A stretch of DNA of 64,000 nucleotides, from contig NZ_CP111055.1 in the NCBI RefSeq assembly GCF_026250525.1, positions 1 to 64,000 of the forward strand, in the 5' to 3' direction. Origin of the DNA: Chondrinema litorale (GTDB lineage: Bacteria > Bacteroidota > Bacteroidia > Cytophagales > Flammeovirgaceae). The notes beneath the pieces were generated by a model. The model had not been told where the DNA came from. It worked only from the letters and a program-made list of their open reading frames with translations, and searched no databases. Within the stretch, counting starts at the first letter, position 1. Each line of letters opens with the position of its first letter. This document shows, one piece after another, positions 17,900 through 25,813 of the stretch. The position numbers were made by a program, and so were the translations under genes.

Positions 17900-18168
17900 T
17901 TTGACTTGCTTTCTAAATGCCTCGTGATTGTAACTAATAATTGCTGATCCGTTGGATGCAAATGCCAATTTAGTTTTGCACCTGTAGACATGGTTGCCAA
18001 TACAATGTTATAATCGAAAGTTTCATCTGCATCACTTAAATAATTAAGCCAAACATCGCCTATATGATGTACATTTGGTGTTTTGTTTCCAATCGGAAAA
18101 ACTGTATCCTGCCCAAAAGTTAATTGTGTTACAAAAGCAGTTAAGCTTATAAGAATAAGTCTTATCAT
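17896..18168 (-). pseudogene. Truncated cupin gene (90 residues)
   Basis: A signal peptide (to about FGQD) is followed by the first half of a cupin: NKTPNVHHIGDVWLNYL and NWHLHPTDQQLLV, which keeps the His-x-His of motif 1. After that the frame runs into ITRHLESKSK and a stop, so the second half of motif 1 and all of motif 2 are missing. The intact relative at 12490 shows the expected continuation GEGYYQEKG. The stop overlaps the start of the PQQ dehydrogenase, so a deletion or frameshift may have fused the two. It could still act as a leader that couples translation, but cupin activity is unlikely. Confidence 0.65.
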
Positions 18169-18336
18169 GTGTTTTTCATTTTATTTGTTTTGTACTGCAA
18201 GATTCACTAATGCAATCTTACACTTAAATGTTATTTAAATAAGTATACAAATTACTGTTTTCACTACCACTATTACTGATCGGGTTATATATACTCTATT
18301 TCTGACGTATATTTAGAGTAACAAATGATATAAATT

Positions 18337-19236
18337 ATGAGTGAGCACAAAATCTTCGATTCCATCAAATCTTATAATGATTTTAATAATCATTCCACTC
18401 TGCACCCTTTAGTAAGTGTTTTGGACTTTTCTAAAGCAAAGCTCAGACATGGTTACAAAATGTCCTTTGGTATCTATGCGATCATTTTAAAAAAAGTAGA
18501 TTGTGGAGACATAGTTTATGGTAAGAATACCTATGATTACCAGGAAGACACTTTAGTATTTATTGGGCCTAAGCAAGTACTGGATGTAAGTCACAAATCA
18601 GATATGTATCAACCAGTTGGTAGAGCATTAACGTTTCATCCTGATTTAATACTCGGCACCCCACTAGCACAAAGATTTGATGAATATGGTTTTTTTTCTT
18701 ATAACTTGAATGAGGCTCTACACCTTTCTTCTGATGAACAAAGTACGTTAGTTGATCTTCTTTTTAAAATTGATCATGAATTAAAAAGACCTATTGATAA
18801 ACATACCAAAAAGCTAATTTCCTCCAATATCGGATTGTTTTTAGATTATTGTGAACGTTTTTATGATAGACAGTTTATTACGCGACAGCATGTTAATACA
18901 AGTATCTTAGCAAAGTTTGAAGATAACTTAAATAGCTATTTTAATTCTGAGAAGCCCTATTCCTTAGGTCTACCTTCAGTAGGATATTTTGCTGAAGAAC
19001 TGCACTTGTCATCTAATTATTTTGGCGATTTGGTTAAAAAAGAGACTGGTAAGTCTGCTCAAGAATATATTCAAACCAAATTAATTGATATTGCAAAAAA
19101 CAAAATATTTGATTCTCAAAAATCTGTAAAAGAAATTGCATTTGAGTTAGGGTTCAAGTATCCTCAACATTTCAACCGGGTTTTTAAGCAAAAGGTAGGG
19201 ATTACTCCCAAAGAGTTTCGCCAGCTAAATAATTAA
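18337..19236 (+). CDS. AraC-family transcriptional regulator
   Basis: This is a 299-residue protein. Its N-terminal half is a cupin-like ligand-binding domain of the type seen in Bacteroidota AraC proteins. The C-terminal ~100 residues form a double helix-turn-helix: SVGYFAEELHLSSNYFGDLVKKETGKS (first) and SVKEIAFELGFKYPQHFNRVFKQKVGITPKEFR (second, with the family signature). It is transcribed divergently from the truncated cupin and PQQ dehydrogenase genes, the usual position for a local activator of that cluster. A TGACGTA stretch lies just upstream (near 18303). The inducer is unknown. Confidence 0.9.
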   Translation: MSEHKIFDSIKSYNDFNNHSTLHPLVSVLDFSKAKLRHGYKMSFGIYAIILKKVDCGDIVYGKNTYDYQEDTLVFIGPKQVLDVSHKSDMYQPVGRALTFHPDLILGTPLAQRFDEYGFFSYNLNEALHLSSDEQSTLVDLLFKIDHELKRPIDKHTKKLISSNIGLFLDYCERFYDRQFITRQHVNTSILAKFEDNLNSYFNSEKPYSLGLPSVGYFAEELHLSSNYFGDLVKKETGKSAQEYIQTKLIDIAKNKIFDSQKSVKEIAFELGFKYPQHFNRVFKQKVGITPKEFRQLNN

Positions 19237-19423
19237 AAGTTTATAAACTTTTAAAGTTTGTATAGCAGGAGTAATTGCTAGATATATTTAATTTCTCTAT
19301 GATTCTTTCTTTCAACACTCTTTAATTATTCTTCAGTGTGATAATTCTTATTTACAAGAAAACTGTAGAACTAAATATTAAATGGATTTGATACCGAAGG
19401 AAGGAAGATAATCTTCTTTTTTT

Positions 19424-20311
19424 ATGAATAAAGTAGAAACTATTAGTGATTGTTATAAAGCTAAAAATGATTTAGCAATAAAAAATCAACAAAACATCGG
19501 TTATTTTAATGTATTTAAACTCTATCCCAATATTGTTAATGGAGCTAGACATACTCCTTTTAGAAGAAGAGATTATTTTAAAATAACATTAGTAGAAAAA
19601 GTACAAAAATTTCACTTTACTGATAATGTGAATAAATATTCATTGGTATTTTCAAACCCTCACATCCCTTATAGTTGGGAGCAAAAAGACCAAGTTTTCA
19701 ATGGATACTTTTGTATTTTCAATCAGGCATTTTTTCGTCAATTTAGACATTTAAATCAATACTCTGCTTTTCAGCCTACTGGAAATCATATATTTGAATT
19801 ATCACGTGAACAGTATGAAAATGTGTCTGATATATTTATTCGCATGTCTGATGAATTAAACTCAGATTATGTATATAAATATGATCTTTTAAGAACAATG
19901 GTTTATGAAATGGTTCACTTTGCACTTAAGATACGACCGACTTTAATATCCGTGAAGCAACCTATAAATGCTGCAAAAAGAATTTCTGAATTATTTTTAG
20001 AACTTCTAGAATCTCAGTTTCCAGTTGATGAACATCAAAGTGGATTACAATTTAGAACAGCATCTGATTTTGCTGATAAATTAAATGTACATGTAAATCA
20101 CCTAAACAGAATTATAAAAGAAGCTACCCAAAAAACAACTACTCAAGTAATAACTGAACGAATATTACAAGAATCAAAATTTCTTTTAAAACAAAATGAA
20201 TGGAGTGTCTCAAAAATTGCTTTTGTTTTGGGATTTTCAGAAGTAACACATTTTAATAATTTCTTTAAAAAAAATACAGGTACAACACCTTTGAAGTTTA
20301 GAAAAGGTTGA
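19424..20311 (+). CDS. AraC-family transcriptional regulator
   Basis: This 295-residue protein has an N-terminal sensing region (about 1-170) and a C-terminal AraC DNA-binding domain. The first helix-turn-helix lies around FADKLNVHVNHLNRIIKEATQKT and the second around SVSKIAFVLGFSEVTHFNNFFKKNTGTTPLKFR, which is a full family signature. It is on the same strand as the preceding AraC gene but only distantly like it. It ends directly before repeat copy B (20318-20387), so its own product, or a lost neighbour, may have acted there. Target genes are probably the nearby hydrolase/cupin operon or the esterase. Confidence 0.9.
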   Translation: MNKVETISDCYKAKNDLAIKNQQNIGYFNVFKLYPNIVNGARHTPFRRRDYFKITLVEKVQKFHFTDNVNKYSLVFSNPHIPYSWEQKDQVFNGYFCIFNQAFFRQFRHLNQYSAFQPTGNHIFELSREQYENVSDIFIRMSDELNSDYVYKYDLLRTMVYEMVHFALKIRPTLISVKQPINAAKRISELFLELLESQFPVDEHQSGLQFRTASDFADKLNVHVNHLNRIIKEATQKTTTQVITERILQESKFLLKQNEWSVSKIAFVLGFSEVTHFNNFFKKNTGTTPLKFRKG

Positions 20312-20317
20312 CATATA

Positions 20318-20387
20318 AAACACTGAAATGCACTTTCAGTATTATACATGCTAAGTTTTTATACTAGTCCAAATGGATTTTACACTT
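20318..20387. repeat. Repeat copy B with CTGAAA/TTTCAG palindrome
   Basis: Second copy of the 14901-14970 element, with CTGAAA at 20323-20328 and TTTCAG at 20334-20339. It sits 6 bases after the AraC stop codon and runs into the AraC fragment, so the fragment seems to have been joined to a duplicated promoter. A weaker third relative is at 20583-20625. Confidence 0.6.
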
Positions 20388-20566
20388 GGAGTATTTGCGT
20401 TATAGAGCTAATGCGATACAAATTCATCGAAATTACCAAGGAAAAAATATTCTTCCCTGATAAACCTATTAGCCAGATCGCCTATGAGCTTGGTTTCAAA
20501 CATCCACAACATTTTACCAGCCTTTTTAAAAATAAAATTGGACAATCTCCTAGTGACTATAGGTGA
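20348..20566 (+). pseudogene. AraC C-terminal fragment (72 residues)
   Basis: Only the last helix-turn-helix of an AraC protein remains: LMRYKFIEITKEKIFFPDK followed by ISQIAYELGFKHPQHFTSLF and a closing GQSPSDYR. The first 20 residues are encoded by the repeat copy B sequence and have no counterpart in the family, so the start is not genuine. An AraC protein normally needs both helix-turn-helices and a sensing domain. It is best read as the 3' remnant of a third AraC gene left by a rearrangement. Confidence 0.75.
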
Positions 20567-20582
20567 TTAAACTAACTTTAAA

Positions 20583-20625
20583 TTGAAATACTTTCAGGGT
20601 ATTTTTATAACTCCATTTTGACGTA
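20583..20625. repeat. Weak third relative of the CTGAAA/TTTCAG element
   Basis: TGAAATAC then TTTCAG then TATT and ATTTTGACGTAC are found in the same order as in copy A (where the last block is ATTTTGTCATAC). The similarity is partial and this entry is tentative. Confidence 0.35.
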
Positions 20626-20672
20626 CTGCTGTTTTGAATATAGTAAAGAGGTTTATATTTCAGCTATCTACT

Positions 20673-20702
20673 TATAAACATAATAGCCCATTATACGCTT
20701 TC
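20673..20702. repeat. Direct repeat flanking the esterase gene, left copy
   Basis: Thirty bases (centre AATAGCCCATTATACGCTTT) match 22439-22468 at 26 of 30 positions in the same orientation, 1.77 kb apart. This copy ends within the esterase stop codon and the other lies upstream of its start. Confidence 0.6.
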
Positions 20703-22332
20703 ACTTTGACCTATCAGTATTAGTAAAAAGAAACTTTATTGCGTCTTCAAAAGAAGGAATAGCCACACCCATATGACCCAACCCAGGATAAACTTTTGAT
20801 TCAAGTAGGATATTACCTAGTGCCAATATCGATTCTTTAAATCTATCAATATCGTTTCCTTCATTCGATTTTATTTCTTCTCCTCCAATACTCAATATTA
20901 GATATGGAAGATCCCTTGCCTCAAAAGGTTGCTGTTCATTGAACTGATCAATAAGATAGCCATCATTGTACCATAAAGAAGGGCTTGTGGCTATATAATT
21001 ATTAAATAGTGGTTGCTCCTCGTGCAAATCTTTCAGCAATGCGAAACAAGTAAAATATCCACCGAATGAATGACCTATGAGCGTGCTGTTTTTGGGGTCG
21101 GTCCTGTAGTTACCATTAATATTGGTCATTAATTCTTTCTTGATAAAATCATAAAAATGTTCCCCACCACCACTTATTGTGAGACTATCAGCTGGTAGAG
21201 CAACAGGAAACGTATAATCCCTGACCCTCAAAGAATCCATAATGTAAGCATTGGTATATCCAATCCCTACTACAATTGGAGCTACTTCCAATATATTTTG
21301 TTCAGATATTTCTTCAATGATTCGACAGATATGATCAAAGTAAGCGTTGGCATCTAGACAATAAATAACTGGCGAAGTTTTTTTATTATCATAACCTTTG
21401 GGCAGCTTTATGTATATATTAAAGGAATCTTTTACATTTTGAGACCATAGAGCGATGGATGGTTTAGTCTCTACTTCTTCTCGTTCCTCTGGTATATTCT
21501 CATCAACTAAAGCTGTTACATATATACAATAATGATGAGGAGGAGTATTCCAAGTACCAAGACTATTCTTTCTATAAAAACTCCTTGAAGAACCTCCCAG
21601 CTTTACCTCATAAGATACCCTCCTATGATCCTCTTTATCCATGTTGGGCAGAAATTCCAACGATACGACAAAATCATCTTCTAAAAAAATATTTTCATCA
21701 GTTACATCGAGCTTCAACCAACCTTTTTCAACGGGATGGGTCTGGACGATACTTCTATTGATTATCCTTTTTGAAGGGAGGTTGCCCATTGTATCATAGA
21801 AATTTATTCTGAAGGTGGCACTATCCCTTTCAGAATCGAAAAGATAGATATTGACCGATGTGATAAATGCTTTTGAGCCTTTAAGTTTTATCAGTTGTCC
21901 AATCTCAAAAATATCATTTTCCTGAAACATACCATCTGCAAAATGCATGAGCAGGTTACGTCTTTTTATCCCAAACTTTCTTTCTGTCAATTTTTCAGCA
22001 GTTATTTCTACAGCATCAAGTTGTGTCACGGATTCCTCTAGTATTACTGTCATAGCATTATCCGTGGATTGTATAGGTATAATGAAGTCCTTATATCCTA
22101 CAAGAGAAAACGTCATTGTATCCTTCATAGACGCTTCAGGTATCAAGATGTTGAAATATCCATTTATCGATGTTGTAGTCCCAATATTTTTTCCCTTTAT
22201 ACCAATGTTCACATAAGAAAGTGGTTTTGAATCATTTGAATCAATGACCTTTCCAGTTACATTGATCTGTGCAAAGGATTGAGTTATAGATAATCCTAAA
22301 AAAATTACATAAAGATATTTCGAATAAATCAT
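20701..22332 (-). CDS. Exported esterase (PF00756 type) with CarboxypepD_reg-like N-terminus
   Basis: I use the ATG at 22332, which gives a clean signal peptide (MIYSKYLYVIFLGLSITQSF, cleavage near AQ); a start 9 codons upstream is less likely. A CarboxypepD_reg-like domain covers about 23-105 (VTGKVIDSNDSKPLSYVNIGI). A beta-rich middle (about 110-280) has no name I can give. From about 300 onward comes an esterase D/enterochelin-esterase-like hydrolase with nucleophile Ser422 in LIGHSFGGYF and a late His in PGLGHMGVA. It probably hydrolyses an ester in the periplasm or at the outer membrane. The gene lies between 30-base direct repeats. Confidence 0.8.
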   Translation of the reverse strand: MIYSKYLYVIFLGLSITQSFAQINVTGKVIDSNDSKPLSYVNIGIKGKNIGTTTSINGYFNILIPEASMKDTMTFSLVGYKDFIIPIQSTDNAMTVILEESVTQLDAVEITAEKLTERKFGIKRRNLLMHFADGMFQENDIFEIGQLIKLKGSKAFITSVNIYLFDSERDSATFRINFYDTMGNLPSKRIINRSIVQTHPVEKGWLKLDVTDENIFLEDDFVVSLEFLPNMDKEDHRRVSYEVKLGGSSRSFYRKNSLGTWNTPPHHYCIYVTALVDENIPEEREEVETKPSIALWSQNVKDSFNIYIKLPKGYDNKKTSPVIYCLDANAYFDHICRIIEEISEQNILEVAPIVVGIGYTNAYIMDSLRVRDYTFPVALPADSLTISGGGEHFYDFIKKELMTNINGNYRTDPKNSTLIGHSFGGYFTCFALLKDLHEEQPLFNNYIATSPSLWYNDGYLIDQFNEQQPFEARDLPYLILSIGGEEIKSNEGNDIDRFKESILALGNILLESKVYPGLGHMGVAIPSFEDAIKFLFTNTDRSK

Positions 22333-22438
22333 TTGCCAGATTTTTAAATTGAAAATCACAGGGATTTACAGTCAATATAATCTATATAGATAATGATTGA
22401 TCCTATTATACCGTTGCCTACTTAATGAAATATAATTC

Positions 22439-22468
22439 ATAAACTTAATAGCCCAGTATACGCTTTTT
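22439..22468. repeat. Direct repeat flanking the esterase gene, right copy
   Basis: Partner of 20673-20702 (centre AATAGCCCAGTATACGCTTT). It lies 107 bases upstream of the esterase start, in a 429-base gap (22333-22761) that otherwise shows only the hairpin at 22722-22747. Confidence 0.6.
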
Positions 22469-22721
22469 CTGAATTTTGTAGTATCATCTTCTCCTGTTCC
22501 ATTTTCTAACTGAAACTCAAAAGACTCAAACGATTTGCACTCTACTATCCAACTATCAAATTTTTAAAACTGCTTGTAAACGACTTTGAAACACAAAAAA
22601 TTAACTAAAATCGCTTTTGGTATTTCTACGCAATAGTAGTTCGGCATAAACCCTACAAATCTTGGCTTCTATCCTTTTATTCCGCGTCCTCTATTGCTTG
22701 CAGTAATACACTACAACCGAA

Positions 22722-22747
22722 GAATGGAGCAAATTTTTGTTTCATTC
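22722..22747. promoter_or_regulatory. Palindrome upstream of RadC-like gene
   Basis: The arms 22722-22733 and 22736-22747 pair over 12 positions with two G-T wobbles (core GAGCAAA, then TTTGTTTC). The same core occurs at 51087-51107, before the small gene at the other end of the plasmid block. It ends 14 bases before the RadC-like start and could be an operator or a leader hairpin. Confidence 0.45.
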
Positions 22748-22761
22748 AAATTCTTACAATC

Positions 22762-23226
22762 ATGTCTTCCAAAAAATTCGATCCTAATTATGTAGCTGAA
22801 GTTAAAATCTCGTATTCCTCAAAAATACCAGCTAGTAAAAGACCTACCATTACATCTTCTGCTTCAGCTGCTGAAATCTTAAGAAAACACTGGGAACCCG
22901 GACAACTTGGTTTTGTTGAAAGCTTTAAAATTTTATTACTCAACCGCGCTAACAAAGTATTGGGTATTTACACTGTCTCTACTGGTGGGATTTCTGGAAC
23001 TGTGGCTGATCCTAAAACAATATTTATTGCGGCTTTGAAGTCATCTTCTGTCTCATTAATTTTATCGCATAACCACCCATCTGGGAATTTAACTCCAAGT
23101 CAGGCTGATATAAATATAACAAATAAAATCAAAGATGCTGGTAAGCTGCTTGATATTTCTATACTTGACCACATCATCATTACTGAAGAAAATCACTTCT
23201 CATTTCTTGACTCCGGGTTATTGTAA
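22762..23226 (+). CDS. radC: RadC-like JAB/MPN-domain protein
   Basis: This 154-residue protein is a RadC-family MPN domain without the N-terminal helix-hairpin-helix of full chromosomal RadC (about 220 residues). The metal-binding signature is seen as SHNHPSGNLTPSQAD, with an upstream Glu in the VESFKILLLN strand. Short RadC proteins like this one are typical of plasmids and conjugative transposons of Bacteroidota; their function is not established and a role in recombination repair is doubtful. It marks the left side of the plasmid-type gene block and is followed by a strong terminator. Confidence 0.85.
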   Translation: MSSKKFDPNYVAEVKISYSSKIPASKRPTITSSASAAEILRKHWEPGQLGFVESFKILLLNRANKVLGIYTVSTGGISGTVADPKTIFIAALKSSSVSLILSHNHPSGNLTPSQADINITNKIKDAGKLLDISILDHIIITEENHFSFLDSGLL

Positions 23227-23232
23227 ATAATT

Positions 23233-23256
23233 CCCGGCAAAAGCCGGGATTTTTTC
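23233..23256. terminator. Intrinsic terminator between radC-like gene and tra operon
   Basis: CCCGGC and GCCGGG (23233-23238 and 23243-23248) form a GC-rich 6-base-pair stem with an AAAA loop, followed by ATTTTTT on the plus strand. It sits 7 bases after the radC-like stop and just beyond the traN stop on the other strand, so it may serve both. Confidence 0.85.
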
Positions 23257-23259
23257 AAA

Positions 23260-24159
23260 CTACTCTATATTAATCATATGTTTAAAAAAAGATTTTTGGG
23301 TTAAACTATAATCAATCAATCTTCTTCCTTTTTCTCCCTCATCCATTATTAACTGAATAGAATTCCCTTTTGCAAGTGAAAAGCTATTATTGAACTGAAT
23401 AATAAAAAGCTCTGATGCTCCAGGCTTAATTTCTTTGGGAAATACCAAACTTTCATATGATAGCACTTCTTTATCTGGTGAAATGGTAGCAATATTTTTC
23501 TTTTGTTTTGTTAGTAAAAAAGTCTGTAAAAATTCACAATGATAAGCTAGATTAGAAAAGTTTTTCATTTTAAAAGAGATGTAAATATTTTCCCCCTTGC
23601 TCATTATATTATTTACATAAAATCCTATCTGATTATTAATTGTACCTAATAGACATCGATCCTTCTGAAATTCAATATTATCGAACCAATCACCAACTGT
23701 GCTTTTAGCATCATGATTTTCAACAGTTTTTAAAGTCTTATTTTTAATTGGTTCTTTATAACCTACCTCTACACTAACAACGACATTACTATCATTTTTA
23801 TAAAACTCTTTACCTTCATTAAAAAGAATTACTTCATCTTTAGAAAATTCATAGAAGTATTTTAATGTCCCATGATTTACTGTAATATCTGCTTGAAAAA
23901 GCCCATTTGAACATACAATACTAATATTAGAAGGTGGTAGATTTTGATTTGTATTTGCTTGAACAGCGCATAAGTTACTCTTTACAATTTTAGATGAAAA
24001 ATATTTTTCTTCCATACCTAATTGTACTTCTTCTATTTTAAACTCTATTGGTACTTTTACATATACTACCTTAAATGCTGAAATAACAATACTCTTATTT
24101 TGTGCTTTTATTGAAGTTGAAATAAATAATAACACTAATAAAAAAATAGAAACTTTCAT
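23260..24159 (-). CDS. traN: Conjugation protein TraN (DUF4138, VirB9-like)
   Basis: This 299-residue protein has a signal peptide (ending SIKAQ) and the layout of Bacteroides conjugative-transposon TraN. An N-terminal strand-rich region contains FSSKIVKSNLCAVQANT and ICSNGLFQADITVNHG, and a C-terminal beta domain ends in PGASELFIIQFNNSF and KGNSIQLIMDE. TraN is thought to form the outer-membrane part of the mating channel together with TraM. It is the last gene of the operon and its start overlaps the traM stop by 4 bases, so they are translationally coupled. Functional inference rests on gene order as much as on sequence. Confidence 0.78.
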   Translation of the reverse strand: MKVSIFLLVLLFISTSIKAQNKSIVISAFKVVYVKVPIEFKIEEVQLGMEEKYFSSKIVKSNLCAVQANTNQNLPPSNISIVCSNGLFQADITVNHGTLKYFYEFSKDEVILFNEGKEFYKNDSNVVVSVEVGYKEPIKNKTLKTVENHDAKSTVGDWFDNIEFQKDRCLLGTINNQIGFYVNNIMSKGENIYISFKMKNFSNLAYHCEFLQTFLLTKQKKNIATISPDKEVLSYESLVFPKEIKPGASELFIIQFNNSFSLAKGNSIQLIMDEGEKGRRLIDYSLTQKSFFKHMINIE

Positions 24160-25175
24160 TTTACTAAAAGTTTAATTTTGGTAGAACTATTAAAGAATAT
24201 CTCTTTCTTTTTATCTTTTCTTAAGCGGCTTGGCAACGATACACTTCCGACCATTGGAATACTTACATTAATATTATCTAGACTGCCATCTATTATGTCT
24301 TCTAGCTCTGAGTTTGCTTTTTGAAAACTTTCATCAATATCTTTAAATATTATCCCTTCCGTACCATTATTATCACAAACCACAATATTTATTGGTATTT
24401 CATCTGCTACTAGTTTAATTGTACTAATCGAAATATATACTTTTTCTTCAACAGAAACATTGCCTAACATTACTGTCCCTTTAGGGATTTCTCTGTCTTT
24501 AACCAAAAAAGACGTTGTATTTCTCAAATAAATAAAGTTATCTTGCCCAACAGTAAATCTTTTATCACCAATAAATTGAGCATCTACATAAATAAGATTT
24601 TTATCCAGTTTTTTTGGTTTGGATTCACTAACTTTTTTTTCAGTTTTGTGCAATAGACTGCCACTTCTTTCAAGATTAAAACTTACGTATGGGTCGTCAT
24701 CTTTTTGAGCTTTATCTCTTTTCCCTTCTAATATTGAATTAACTATTTGTAGTTTATTTTTCCTTTTATGTGCTGTTAATTCTTGCTTTTGAACTTGCAT
24801 CTCCTTCTCAATTTTTTTTTGAGAAGTTATTACTGGCGAGTCATCATTTATTGCCATGTTTTGAAGTTGTACATCTTTAACTGTCATCATTTTTTCACTT
24901 AAAGTAACAGCTTGCTTATAAGCTTTTTTCTCTTCTTTACTTTTATCTAAGACTTCCAACCTTTTATCTTTTTCATCTATTATGATATCAGCAGGAATAG
25001 GAGCAACTTGACTCTCAATATTGGTTGGTGTTTGTATAGAACTAATTTGATCTTGACTATCCAAATTAAATATCTGATTCCCAGAAATTAAAAACCCATG
25101 TATGTAGAAAAATACAGGTATTAATCCCATAAATACTAAATAAACAGAATCCACATTTCTTAATTTATGTATCAT
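24156..25175 (-). CDS. traM: Conjugation protein TraM (VirB10-like)
   Basis: This 339-residue protein has one membrane helix near the N-terminus (about 11-30), then a long charged, Lys/Glu/Gln-rich linker (about 40-190, likely helical), then a C-terminal beta domain starting near LIYVDAQFIGDKRFTVG. The stretch IPKGTVMLGNVSVEEKVYIS matches the start of the TraM/VirB10-like barrel. It would span the periplasm and bridge inner and outer membrane parts of the T4SS. The gene overlaps traK and traN by 4 bases each. Identity comes from size, topology and operon position. Confidence 0.78.
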   Translation of the reverse strand: MIHKLRNVDSVYLVFMGLIPVFFYIHGFLISGNQIFNLDSQDQISSIQTPTNIESQVAPIPADIIIDEKDKRLEVLDKSKEEKKAYKQAVTLSEKMMTVKDVQLQNMAINDDSPVITSQKKIEKEMQVQKQELTAHKRKNKLQIVNSILEGKRDKAQKDDDPYVSFNLERSGSLLHKTEKKVSESKPKKLDKNLIYVDAQFIGDKRFTVGQDNFIYLRNTTSFLVKDREIPKGTVMLGNVSVEEKVYISISTIKLVADEIPINIVVCDNNGTEGIIFKDIDESFQKANSELEDIIDGSLDNINVSIPMVGSVSLPSRLRKDKKKEIFFNSSTKIKLLVK

Positions 25176-25810
25176 TCGTCAATCGCTTTACTTTCTACTA
25201 CTAGATTTTTTATTAATAGACCCATCCTGTTTTTCTCTGATCTAAAACTTAGGGGTTCAACGATAGCTGCAGCATTAAATATCGTAACAGTTTGTAAATT
25301 ATAATCAAATGATTTCTTGAAAATTTGTTTTCCATAAAATTCAACTATAACCTCGTTAGCATCATTAAAATGACTTTTCATACTATCCATTTTAATATCA
25401 ACAAGCACATTATTCTCAACCCATGTATAATAAATAGGCACCTCTGTCTCTTGTTGCTTATCTACATAGTAAAAATTATAAAACTGATCAAAAACACTTT
25501 GATCCGCCCAATTTCTAGCTCTATCTATATTACTTTCAAAAGTTGAAGGTTCAAAAGAGAACATTGATTCTATAAAATTAACTGTATGCATTTCTGCATT
25601 ATAATTTAGGTATGGATCAGTGAATGATCTTTGAACTGATATTGTTTGACCTGGAACAGATACATAGGCAGTTGCATAAGATAAATATAAACTTACAATA
25701 TTGGTGATAACTAATATTATCACTAAAAAAGATAATAGTTTATTCTGAGACTTTACAATCTGCACAGCCCTATAATAGCTATTTAAAGGATGTTTTTCTT
25801 TTACATTCAT
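25172..25810 (-). CDS. traK: Conjugation protein TraK (VirB8-like)
   Basis: A 212-residue protein with a short cytoplasmic start, one membrane helix (about 24-46, LLSFLVIILVITNIVSLYLS) and a periplasmic domain that opens with ISVQRSFTDPYLNYNAEMHTVNF, the conserved start of TraK. VirB8-like TraK is an inner-membrane scaffold of the mating channel. The gene begins 3 bases after the traJ stop and overlaps traM by 4 bases. Assignment is good because both the YxxNAEMHxxNF-type opening and the gene order agree. Confidence 0.85.
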   Translation of the reverse strand: MNVKEKHPLNSYYRAVQIVKSQNKLLSFLVIILVITNIVSLYLSYATAYVSVPGQTISVQRSFTDPYLNYNAEMHTVNFIESMFSFEPSTFESNIDRARNWADQSVFDQFYNFYYVDKQQETEVPIYYTWVENNVLVDIKMDSMKSHFNDANEVIVEFYGKQIFKKSFDYNLQTVTIFNAAAIVEPLSFRSEKNRMGLLIKNLVVESKAIDE

Positions 25811-25813
25811 AAT

